DNA of 64,000 nt, from positions 255,501 to 319,500 of the forward strand of contig NZ_CP108581.1 of NCBI RefSeq assembly GCF_036010665.1, given 5' to 3'. Positions 46,259-54,209 of this stretch are shown here, piece by piece; the first letter of the stretch is position 1, and each line of letters begins with the position of its first letter. The position numbers and the translations under genes are program-made. Under the pieces are notes generated by a model. That model searched no databases. It saw only the letters and a program-made list of their open reading frames with translations, and was not told the DNA's origin. Source of the stretch: Microbispora sp. NBC_01189. GTDB taxonomy: Bacteria > Actinomycetota > Actinomycetes > Streptosporangiales > Streptosporangiaceae.

Positions 46259-46281
46259 CCGGGTGACGTAACGCCACCCGG
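46259..46281 (-). terminator. Possible terminator after the M6 protease gene
   Basis: CCGGGTG (46259-46265) pairs with CACCCGG (46275-46281), just beyond the protease stop at 46288. A competing fold GTAACG/CGTTAC overlaps the stop codon. GCCGTCC/GGACGGC forms another small hairpin near 46200-46220. Moderate strength only. Confidence 0.35.
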
Positions 46282-46287
46282 GGGCCG

Positions 46288-49041
46288 TTACTTCTTGGCG
46301 GGAGTGATCTGGATGATCGCGCCCAGGTTGAGCGGCAGCGGGCTGACCAGCTTGATCTGGACGCCGAGCTGCTTGCCCTCGTCACCGGGGTTGCCGCTGC
46401 CGAGGATCGCGCCGCCGATGTCGGTGCCGTAGAGGTCCTTCACCGGCGTGCCGTCGGGGTTGACGATCCTGGTCGAGTACGGCTGGTTGCCCTTCGACGG
46501 GATGACGACGGAGGCGTCGCGGTGGCGGTAGTACAGGCTGCCGTTGCGAAGCTCCAGGCCGGGGTACCAGCCCTTGGCGTCGGTGAACTCGGTCACCGCG
46601 GACTGCTTGCCGAACGAGGTGCAGTACTCCTTGAACGGCTCGCCCTCGACGCACTCCTTGAAGGGGTACGTTCCGGCGAAGTTGAACGCGGCGTTCGACG
46701 ACTGCGGGCGCGACGGGAGGTTCTTCAGCGTGCTCGGGTCGTGCGCCGCCGCCTCGCCCGTACGGCGCAGCGGCTCGAAGTGCGAGTCCACGAGGAGCAG
46801 CTGGCCCTTCGGGCCCACCGACGGCAGGTCGAACGTCGTGTCGGAGACGTTGTTGTCGCCCTGCGAGGTGTCGCGGTACCAGACGAGCAGACCAGGGGCG
46901 TTGTACGCGATCTTCTCGACCTTCCACGCGCCGTCGCGCATCCAGGTCGTGTCGTAGGCGTACTTCAGGCCCTCGTCGAACCCGTCGAAGTTGCGCCACT
47001 CGGCGAGGTAGTACTGCGCCGCCTGGACCCGGCCGGAGTGGATGGTCCAGCCGGCGCCGGTGCTGTCGGTGAACGTGCCCTTGACGGGCGTCCAGCCGTT
47101 GGCGCCGCCCTCGACGTCGTCGGTCCAGACCGCGGTGGCGCCGTTGGTGACCGAGAAGTCGTCGTTGAACCAACCCCGCTCCACGGCGGCCGCGTCCGTA
47201 TTGTACCGGAAGCGGATCTGCACGGTCTTCCCGGCGAACGGCGCCAGGTCGGCGTACAGGTGGTGCCAGCCGTCGCTCTCGCCGGTCAGGCCGTACTTCT
47301 TGTTGCCGTAGTCCTTCAGGCGGCCGTTGGGGTCGGTGTAGTCGTCACCGGTGGTGACGAGCGTGCCGTCCTCGTCGAAGATCTTCTGCTCGGCCCAGGT
47401 GGCGCCGCCGTCGGCGGACACCTCGAAGAAGCCGAAGTCCCAGTCGGCCTCGATGCCCCAGTCGCTCCACCAGCGGAACTTCACGTCCGAGCCGGCCGGC
47501 ACGGCGACGGTCCTGACCAGCTTCTGGTCGGCCCAGTTCTGGTCGCTGTTGGACCACCACATGTTCGACCCGCTGTGCGGGGTGGACATGATGTTCAGCT
47601 TCTCCGGCAGGTTGATCCGTACGCCGTCCTCGGTGCCCTTCGGCGTCCGGGAGGACTGCCCGACCACCGCGAGCTGCTTGGCCGCGCCCGGCTCGATGAT
47701 CTTCGGGTTGGCCCAGCCGAGTACCCACTTGTCCCAGAGGCTCATGTGCGTCGGCAGGGACTGGAAGATCGGCCCGGAGTGCGAGCCGCTCGACATCAGG
47801 TCCCAGAAGTCGACGTCGGAGTCGCCCGCGCCGGTGGTGTCGTACAGGTCCGGCAGGCCGAGGTCGTGGCCGTACTCGTGGGCGAACACGCCCACGCCGG
47901 AGTCCTCGGGCTGGAGGATGTAGTTGGAGATCTTCTTGTTCGTGCCGGGGATCGTGTAGCCGCCCGCCACGTCGCTGGAGTGGGCCCAGAGGGCGAACGT
48001 GCCCTCGTTGCCGCCGCCGCCGGACTTGTCCTCGCCCGCGTGGATCAGCACGAGGTGGTCGATGACGCCGTCGGGCTCGTCGTAGTTGCCGTCGCCGTCG
48101 GCGTCGGAGACGTCCTCGACGTCGTAGTCGGCCCAGGGGAAGTTCGGGTTCGACTTCACCAGGGTGTCGACCGCGTCGACCGCGAGCTGGGCTGCGCCGC
48201 GCGGGTTGTCCGGGTGGCCGGTCATGTCCTGCGGGTAGGTGCCGCACTTGCCGGCGCCGTACCACGCCTCGGAGTGCGGGACCTTGATCCAGCCGACGGC
48301 CTGGCCGGTGACGGTGTAGGCGCCCTTCGACAACTCCTCGTACATGTTCTTCATGGTGGAGCCGGAGATGTCGATGCCCTTCTTGCCGTCCCGGGGGTCC
48401 TTCAAGTCCGGCCGGACCCGGGTCGTGATCCCCTTGGAGGTGTAGAGCATGTTGTTGTAGTGGGCGGTGTTGAAGTCCGCCACCCACATGGAGTTGTTGT
48501 CCTTGCCCCCGCCGCCGGCCGTCGCCGGGTTGGGGATGCGGTTGTGCAGCGGGCCGTTCAGCTTGGTGCCGGGCGGCTCGGTCACGCAGTCGTTGACGTC
48601 GTCGGTCGTCTTCGGGTGCGACCAGCCGGAGAAGTCGTCGTTGGCCTGGTCGTTGAACTCGACGAGCAGCGTGAGCAGCTTGGCGGTGCGGGTCGTCTTC
48701 GCCTTCTTGTAGATGAAGTCGAAGGGGTTCTTGCCGGTCCTGATCGCCTGCTTCTCGTGCTGCGCCAGCACGCGCGCGGCGACGGGGTTGCCGGCCGCGA
48801 ACTTGTGGTCGATCGCCGCGGCGAGGGCGGCGGTGCGCTTGGCCCCCTTCGGCGGGACCTTCTCCTCGGTGGTGGTGAAGTCGCCCTGCACACGCGGTGG
48901 CGCGTAGTTGATGTAGTGGTCGGAGGCCGACGGCTGGTAGCCCGCCGTAGGCGCCGCCGCCGCACCGGCCGCGGCCAGACCTCCTGCCGCCAGCCCGAGC
49001 GCGGGCACGATCGCGGCGAGACGCCGGATTCTCTTGGACAA
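46288..49041 (-). CDS. Secreted M6-family metalloprotease (immune inhibitor A type)
   Basis: 917-residue extracellular zinc protease. The signal peptide (IVPALGLAAGGLAAAGAAAA) ends near residue 30 and is followed by a propeptide-like region. The catalytic zinc motif is HEYGH (388-392) in VFAHEYGHDLGLPDLYD, with WDLMSSGSHSGP downstream as the Met-turn-like region. The C-terminal half holds a jelly-roll/VCBS-like module (WWSDWGIEADWDFGFFEVSA, TVQIRFRYNTDAAAVERGWF) and a substrate-binding tail. TTG 49041 is chosen because GGGAAGG lies seven bases upstream and the signal peptide follows; the frame is open much further upstream. It degrades peptides or proteins outside the cell. Confidence 0.93.
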   Translation of the reverse strand: MSKRIRRLAAIVPALGLAAGGLAAAGAAAAPTAGYQPSASDHYINYAPPRVQGDFTTTEEKVPPKGAKRTAALAAAIDHKFAAGNPVAARVLAQHEKQAIRTGKNPFDFIYKKAKTTRTAKLLTLLVEFNDQANDDFSGWSHPKTTDDVNDCVTEPPGTKLNGPLHNRIPNPATAGGGGKDNNSMWVADFNTAHYNNMLYTSKGITTRVRPDLKDPRDGKKGIDISGSTMKNMYEELSKGAYTVTGQAVGWIKVPHSEAWYGAGKCGTYPQDMTGHPDNPRGAAQLAVDAVDTLVKSNPNFPWADYDVEDVSDADGDGNYDEPDGVIDHLVLIHAGEDKSGGGGNEGTFALWAHSSDVAGGYTIPGTNKKISNYILQPEDSGVGVFAHEYGHDLGLPDLYDTTGAGDSDVDFWDLMSSGSHSGPIFQSLPTHMSLWDKWVLGWANPKIIEPGAAKQLAVVGQSSRTPKGTEDGVRINLPEKLNIMSTPHSGSNMWWSNSDQNWADQKLVRTVAVPAGSDVKFRWWSDWGIEADWDFGFFEVSADGGATWAEQKIFDEDGTLVTTGDDYTDPNGRLKDYGNKKYGLTGESDGWHHLYADLAPFAGKTVQIRFRYNTDAAAVERGWFNDDFSVTNGATAVWTDDVEGGANGWTPVKGTFTDSTGAGWTIHSGRVQAAQYYLAEWRNFDGFDEGLKYAYDTTWMRDGAWKVEKIAYNAPGLLVWYRDTSQGDNNVSDTTFDLPSVGPKGQLLLVDSHFEPLRRTGEAAAHDPSTLKNLPSRPQSSNAAFNFAGTYPFKECVEGEPFKEYCTSFGKQSAVTEFTDAKGWYPGLELRNGSLYYRHRDASVVIPSKGNQPYSTRIVNPDGTPVKDLYGTDIGGAILGSGNPGDEGKQLGVQIKLVSPLPLNLGAIIQITPAKK

Positions 49042-49132
49042 CGAGATCCCTTCCCGTCCGGGTTCCCCGGACACCATGCACAGCGCGCCGGGATGAGCGC
49101 GCATGCGGGACCTTAGACGAGGGGGTAAAGGG

Positions 49133-49163
49133 ATCGTAAAGAGCCGCCAAGCATGGTTGTCAA
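49133..49163 (-). promoter_or_regulatory. Candidate promoter of the M6 protease gene
   Basis: On the minus strand TTGACA (49163-49158) is an exact -35 box in a locally AT-rich patch. Possible -10 boxes are TTTACG at 17-base spacing or TACGAT at 19-base spacing. The untranslated leader would be about 90 bases. Confidence 0.4.
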
Positions 49164-49237
49164 AATGTGATCTGTACCAATATCCGTTAGTAATTCCGGT
49201 TGAGAGCCGATACGGGCTTGTGTCGTACAGTCCAGAC

Positions 49238-50602
49238 GTGACCGCACCGACTTCTGGACTGACCTCCTCGCTGGCCGCGGCGCTGCCGGAGGGGCGGGTC
49301 CTCACCGACCCCGACGTCATGGACGCATACGCGCGGGACCGCACGTTCGCGCCGCCCGGCAAGCCGCTCGGGGTGGTGCTCGCCGAGTCGCGCGACGACG
49401 TCGCCGCCACGCTGCGCTGGGCGAGCGCGCACCGGGTGCCGGTGGTCCCGCGCGGCGCCGGCACCGGCCTGGCCGGCGGTGCGACGGCCGTGGACGGCTG
49501 CGTGGTCCTCTCCCTCGCGCGGATGACCGCGATCCGGGAGCTGTCGCCGCAGGACGAGATCGCGGTCGTGGAGCCCGGGGTCATCACCGCCGACCTCGAC
49601 CGGGCGGCCCGCGAGCACGGCCTGATGTACGCCCCCGACCCCTCGTCGTACGAGATCTCGACGATCGGCGGCAACCTGGCGACCAACGCGGGCGGCCTGC
49701 GGTGCGTCAAGTACGGCGTGACCCGCGACTCGGCGCTCGGGCTGGAGGTGGTGCTGGCCGACGGGCGGGTGCTCACGACCGGCCGCCGCACCATGAAGGG
49801 GGTCACCGGTTACGACCTGACCGGCCTGTTCGTCGGGTCGGAGGGCACGCTCGGCGTGATCACCGCCGCGACGCTGCGGCTGCGGCGGGCGCCGCGCGAG
49901 CTGTCCACCGTGGCGGCCGAGTTCACCTCGCTGCGCGCGGCCGCCGAGGCCGTCGCGGCGATCATCGCCGCGGGCTGCCAGCCGTCGATGCTGGAGCTCC
50001 TCGACCGTACGACCCTGCGGGCCATCGACGACTGGAAGAACATCGGGCTGGAGCCCTCCACCAGGGCCATGCTCATCGCCCAGGCCGAGGGCCCGGCCGA
50101 GGAGTCCGCCGCCCGGATGGCGGAGCTGTGCGCCGCCGCGTCGTTCGTCGCGGTGTCGTCCACGCCGGAGGAGGCGGCCGAGCTCGTCGGCGTCCGGCGC
50201 CTGGCCTACCCGGCCAAGGAGCGCCTGGGCCAGTGCCTGGTGGAGGACGTGTGCGTGCCCCGCTCGGCGCTCCCCGAGATGATCGCCACGATCGAGGAGA
50301 CCGCCGCCCGGCACGGCGTCCTGATCTCGACGGTCGCCCACGCGGGGGACGGCAACGTGCACCCGGTGTTCGTGTTCGACCGCGGCCTGGCCGAGCCGCC
50401 GCCCGAGGTCTGGGCCGCGGCCGACGAGGTGTTCCGCGCCGCGCTCGCCCTCGGCGGGACGCTGACCGGCGAGCACGGCGTCGGGCTGCTGAAGAAGCGC
50501 TGGCTCGGCCTGGAGACCGGGCCCGTGGCCGCCGAACTGCACCAGGGCATCAAGCAGGTCTTCGACCCGCTGAACATCCTCAACCCCGGCAAGGCCATCT
50601 GA
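49238..50602 (+). CDS. FAD-linked oxidase, glycolate oxidase GlcD-like
   Basis: 454-residue flavoprotein of the FAD_binding_4 / FAD-oxidase_C superfamily, which includes GlcD and D-lactate dehydrogenases. FAD-binding motifs are VPVVPRGAGTGLAGGATAVD, DPSSYEISTIGGNLATNAGG and FVGSEGTLGVITAATLRL. The C-terminal catalytic part has STVAHAGDGNVHPVFVFD, GTLTGEHGVGLLKKRWL and FDPLNILNPGKA. GTG 49238. No GlcE or GlcF partner is next to it, so it may act as a single-subunit 2-hydroxyacid dehydrogenase; the substrate is unknown. Confidence 0.9.
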   Translation: MTAPTSGLTSSLAAALPEGRVLTDPDVMDAYARDRTFAPPGKPLGVVLAESRDDVAATLRWASAHRVPVVPRGAGTGLAGGATAVDGCVVLSLARMTAIRELSPQDEIAVVEPGVITADLDRAAREHGLMYAPDPSSYEISTIGGNLATNAGGLRCVKYGVTRDSALGLEVVLADGRVLTTGRRTMKGVTGYDLTGLFVGSEGTLGVITAATLRLRRAPRELSTVAAEFTSLRAAAEAVAAIIAAGCQPSMLELLDRTTLRAIDDWKNIGLEPSTRAMLIAQAEGPAEESAARMAELCAAASFVAVSSTPEEAAELVGVRRLAYPAKERLGQCLVEDVCVPRSALPEMIATIEETAARHGVLISTVAHAGDGNVHPVFVFDRGLAEPPPEVWAAADEVFRAALALGGTLTGEHGVGLLKKRWLGLETGPVAAELHQGIKQVFDPLNILNPGKAI

Positions 50603-50665
50603 CCGCCGCCTCCGATCCGGTAGCGTTTGGCACCATTGTTGGGGTTACTGGGGTAATCGGGGGCG

Positions 50666-52405
50666 ATGGTGGCGTTGGAGGCTGGGGACCCGGCCCGCCT
50701 GGGCCCGTTCGCACTCCTCGACCGGCTCGGGGAGGGTGGCCAGGGAGTCGTCTTCCTCGGCCGCGGCCCGCAGGGCGAGCGGGTCGCGGTGAAGCTGCTG
50801 CACACGCGGCTGACGGCGGATCCCGAGGCGCGGGAGCGCTTCCTGCGCGAGGTGGCGCTGGCGCAGCGGGTCGCGCCGTTCTGCACCGCCCCCGTGCTGC
50901 ACGCCGACCTCGCCGGCAACCAGCCGTACATCGTCAGCGAGTTCGTGCCGGGGCCGTCGCTGCGGCAACTCGTGGACCGCGAGGGACCGCGCCGGGGAGC
51001 GGCGCTCGAACGGCTCGCCATCAGCACGGCGACGGCGCTGGCCGCCATCCACCGCGCGGGCATCACCCACCGCGACTTCAAGCCGGCCAACGTGCTGATG
51101 GGCCCCGAGGGGCCGGTTGTGATCGACTTCGGGGTGGCCAGGGCGTTCGACTCCCCGCAGGCCACGGCGACCGGCGTGTCCATCGGCACTCCCGCCTACC
51201 TGGCCCCCGAGGTGCTGTCGGGCGGCACGGCCGGCGCCGCGGCCGACATGTTCGCCTGGGGCGTCACGATGGTGTTCGCCGCCACCGGCAGGCCCGCCTT
51301 CGGCGCGGACTCGATCCCGTCGGTCATCACCCGCATCCTGCGCGACGAACCCGACCTCGGCGACCTCGCGGCGCCCCTGCGGGACATCGTCGCCGCCTGC
51401 CTGTCGAAGGACCCCGCGCCGCGGCCCCCGGCCCAGGAGATCGTCGCCCGCCTCACCGGCCAGTCCCACTCCGTCGCCGCGCCCTTCCCACCGGCCGGCG
51501 CGGGCCACGGCGGGCAGGCCGGTGCCTCCGCGCCGCGCCTCCCCGGGCCCACACCGCCTCCCGCCGGGCACGCCACCGTGCCGGGCGCGGCGAGGAGACC
51601 CCGCCGTACGGTGGCGACCTGGACGGCGGCCGGGATCGGGGTGCCCGTTCTGGCGGCCGCGGCCTTCGTGGTGCCGTCCTGGGTCTCGGTGCGCGCGGCC
51701 GGCGGCGAGACCGCCGCGACGGAGGCCCCCGGCCCGGCGGCGTCCGCGCCCGCCGAGCCGCCGATCCCGTCGCCGTCCGAGCCGGCCACTCCCTCGGGGC
51801 ACCGGAGCAGGAGGCCCTCACCGGGTCCCGCGACCCGGCCGCCCGGTGTGACCGCGAAGCCCGCCGCCTCACCCGCGCCCTCGCCCTCGCACGGTGGCCG
51901 GGCACGGCCGTCACCCACCGCGACCGGGCCGGCGACCGGGCCCACCGAGGTCCCTCCGACAGTCCCTCCGACAGTCCGTCCGACGGCGAAGGCCAGTCCG
52001 GCGCCGACGAAGGCCACCGCGACGCCCACGCCCAGCCCGACGGCGAAGGCGACGCCCACGAGGACCCCGGCGCCCACGCCCAACCCGTACACGGCGAAGG
52101 GCGTGTGCGGGACCGGCTTCGCCGTCGTCGACTCGCACTCCTACGGCGGGCAGGCGACGACATACCTGCTCTACAACGCCTCCACCGGCCGCAACTGCGT
52201 GATCACGCTCTCTCGCCACACGATGCCCGCTAAGATCAGAATGAGCGCGGTGCTGAAGGTGAAGGGCGGCGCGTCGGCCGCCGACGCCGGCGCCTACACC
52301 GTGTACGCGGGGCCGCTCCGGCTGCCCGCCAAGGGCAAATGTGTCATCTGGGGTGGCGGATACGGGGGCGCCTCCTGGAGCAGCGCGTGGTCCCACTGCG
52401 GCTGA
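50666..52405 (+). CDS. Receptor-like Ser/Thr protein kinase with Cys-containing C-terminal domain
   Basis: 579 residues. The N-terminal Hanks-type kinase (about 12-270) has the glycine loop LGEGGQGVVFLG, VAVKLL Lys, HRDFKPANVL catalytic loop, VIDFGVAR metal loop and GTPAYLAPEVLSG. A Pro/Ala juxtamembrane stretch leads to one membrane segment (GIGVPVLAAAAFVVPSWVSV, about 317-338). Outside is a long Pro/Thr/Ala linker and a domain of about 85 residues (GVCGTGFAVVDSHSYGGQAT, GRNCVITLSRHTMPAKIRMS, GKCVIWGG, WSHCG) with four Cys, a likely sensor. ATG 50666. The ligand is unknown. Confidence 0.92.
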   Translation: MVALEAGDPARLGPFALLDRLGEGGQGVVFLGRGPQGERVAVKLLHTRLTADPEARERFLREVALAQRVAPFCTAPVLHADLAGNQPYIVSEFVPGPSLRQLVDREGPRRGAALERLAISTATALAAIHRAGITHRDFKPANVLMGPEGPVVIDFGVARAFDSPQATATGVSIGTPAYLAPEVLSGGTAGAAADMFAWGVTMVFAATGRPAFGADSIPSVITRILRDEPDLGDLAAPLRDIVAACLSKDPAPRPPAQEIVARLTGQSHSVAAPFPPAGAGHGGQAGASAPRLPGPTPPPAGHATVPGAARRPRRTVATWTAAGIGVPVLAAAAFVVPSWVSVRAAGGETAATEAPGPAASAPAEPPIPSPSEPATPSGHRSRRPSPGPATRPPGVTAKPAASPAPSPSHGGRARPSPTATGPATGPTEVPPTVPPTVRPTAKASPAPTKATATPTPSPTAKATPTRTPAPTPNPYTAKGVCGTGFAVVDSHSYGGQATTYLLYNASTGRNCVITLSRHTMPAKIRMSAVLKVKGGASAADAGAYTVYAGPLRLPAKGKCVIWGGGYGGASWSSAWSHCG

Positions 52406-52572
52406 CCACGGCCGCACCACCGATGCACCACGGCTGAACCCCGGCCGAACCACTGGCCGGGCCAGGGGCGTGCGGCAGGAATGTCACCGCCCGGTGGCAG
52501 ACTCGGCTCGTTGACGTGATCGCGGACCAACCCGGAGGATCTCACCGTGACACAAGTCGGTTCGGTGGCGCC

Positions 52573-54168
52573 ATGACCGTGCTCGTGAGCCGGCTGGACG
52601 CCGCCGGCGCCGAGTACGGCGCGCGGCGCGAGGCCATGCTGGCGAAGCTCGCCGAACTGGAGGCCGAGCACGCGAAGGCCGTCGCGGGCGGCGGGCCGAA
52701 GTACGTCGAGCGGCACCGCGAACGCGGCGGACTGCTCCCCCGGGAGCGGATCGAGTTGCTGGTCGACCCCGACGCGCCGTTCCTCGAACTGTCCCCGCTG
52801 GCCGCCTGGGGCACCGAGTTCCCCGTCGGCGCGAGCGTGGTGACCGGAGTCGGGGTCGTGGAGGGCGTCCAGTGCGTGATCACGGCCAGCGACCCGACCG
52901 TGCGCGGCGGCGCGTCCAACCCCTGGACGCTGCGCAAGACGCTGCGGGCCGCCGAGATCGCGCTGCGCAACCGCATGCCGTACGTGAACCTGGTGGAGTC
53001 GGGCGGCGCGGACCTGCCGACGCAGAAGGAGATCTTCATCCCCGGCGGGCAGGTGTTCCGGGACCTGACCCGGCTGTCGGCCGCCGGGATTCCGACGATC
53101 GCGCTCGTCTTCGGCAACGCGACCGCCGGCGGGGCGTACGTCCCCGGCCTGAGCGACCACGTCGTGATGGTGCGGGAGCGGGCCAAGGTGTTCCTCGGCG
53201 GCCCGCCGCTGGTGAAGATGGCGACCGGCGAGGAGTCCGACGACGAGTCGCTGGGCGGGGCGGAGATGCACGCCCGCGCCTCGGGCCTCGCCGACCACCT
53301 CGCGGCCGATGAGCACGACGCGCTCCGGATCGGCCGGCGGATCGTGCGTCGGCTCGGCCGGCGCGCACCCGGGCACACTGACCGCGACCACCCGGCCCCC
53401 CTCTTCGACGAGGACGAACTGCTGGGCATCGTGCCGGAGGACCTGAAGGTCCCCTTCGATCCCCGCGAGGTCCTGGCCCGGGTGGTGGACGGCAGCGACT
53501 TCGACGAGTTCAAGCCGCTCTACGGGCCGAGCCTGGTCACCGGCTGGGCGAGCGTCCACGGCCACCCGGTCGGGGTCCTCGCCAACGCCCGGGGGGTGCT
53601 GTTCGGGGCCGAGTCGCAGAAGGCCGCGCAGTTCGTCCAGCTCGCGAACGCCACGCGCACGCCGCTCGTGTTCCTGCAGAACACGACGGGCTACATGGTC
53701 GGCAGGGAGTACGAGCAGAGCGGCATCGTCAAGCACGGCTCACTGATGATCAACGCGGTGGCCAACTCGACCGTGCCCCACATCACGATCGTGATGGGCG
53801 CCTCCTACGGCGCGGGCAACTACGGCATGTGCGGGCGGGCCTACGACCCCCGGTTCCTGTTCAGCTGGCCGAGCGCCAAGTCGGCCGTCATGGGCCCGGC
53901 CCAGCTCGCCGGGGTGATGTCGATCGTGGGCCGGGCCGCGGCCGAGGCGCGCGGGCAGGTCTACGACGAGGAGGCCGACGCGGCGATGCGGGCGGCGGTC
54001 GAGACGCAGATCGAGGCGGAGTCGGCGGCGTTCTTCCTGTCCGGCCGCCTCTACGACGACGGGGTCATCGACCCGCGCGACACCCGCACGGTGCTCGGGT
54101 TGTGCCTGTCGGCGGTCGCGGGGGCGCCGGACCCCGGTCGGGCCGGCTACGGCGTCTTCCGGATGTGA
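52573..54168 (+). CDS. Acyl-CoA carboxylase beta (carboxyltransferase) subunit
   Basis: 531-residue carboxyltransferase subunit, transferring CO2 from carboxybiotin to an acyl-CoA. The pair of crotonase-fold halves is seen: N-terminal LLPRERIELLVDPDAPFLEL, VNLVESGGADLPTQKEIF and FGNATAGGAYVPGLSDH; C-terminal LVFLQNTTGYMVGREYEQSG and VMGASYGAGNYGMCGRAYDP. The methylcrotonyl/geranyl-CoA carboxylase branch is suggested by NTTGYMVG and GAGNYGMCGRA, while propionyl-CoA enzymes differ there. ATG 52573. First gene of a four-gene catabolic operon with alpha subunit, hydratase and AtuA-like protein (AtuC/LiuB position). Confidence 0.93.
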   Translation: MTVLVSRLDAAGAEYGARREAMLAKLAELEAEHAKAVAGGGPKYVERHRERGGLLPRERIELLVDPDAPFLELSPLAAWGTEFPVGASVVTGVGVVEGVQCVITASDPTVRGGASNPWTLRKTLRAAEIALRNRMPYVNLVESGGADLPTQKEIFIPGGQVFRDLTRLSAAGIPTIALVFGNATAGGAYVPGLSDHVVMVRERAKVFLGGPPLVKMATGEESDDESLGGAEMHARASGLADHLAADEHDALRIGRRIVRRLGRRAPGHTDRDHPAPLFDEDELLGIVPEDLKVPFDPREVLARVVDGSDFDEFKPLYGPSLVTGWASVHGHPVGVLANARGVLFGAESQKAAQFVQLANATRTPLVFLQNTTGYMVGREYEQSGIVKHGSLMINAVANSTVPHITIVMGASYGAGNYGMCGRAYDPRFLFSWPSAKSAVMGPAQLAGVMSIVGRAAAEARGQVYDEEADAAMRAAVETQIEAESAAFFLSGRLYDDGVIDPRDTRTVLGLCLSAVAGAPDPGRAGYGVFRM

Positions 54169-54209
54169 CCGGGCATGCTCATCCGCATCCACACCTGTGG
54201 GGGTAGTTC

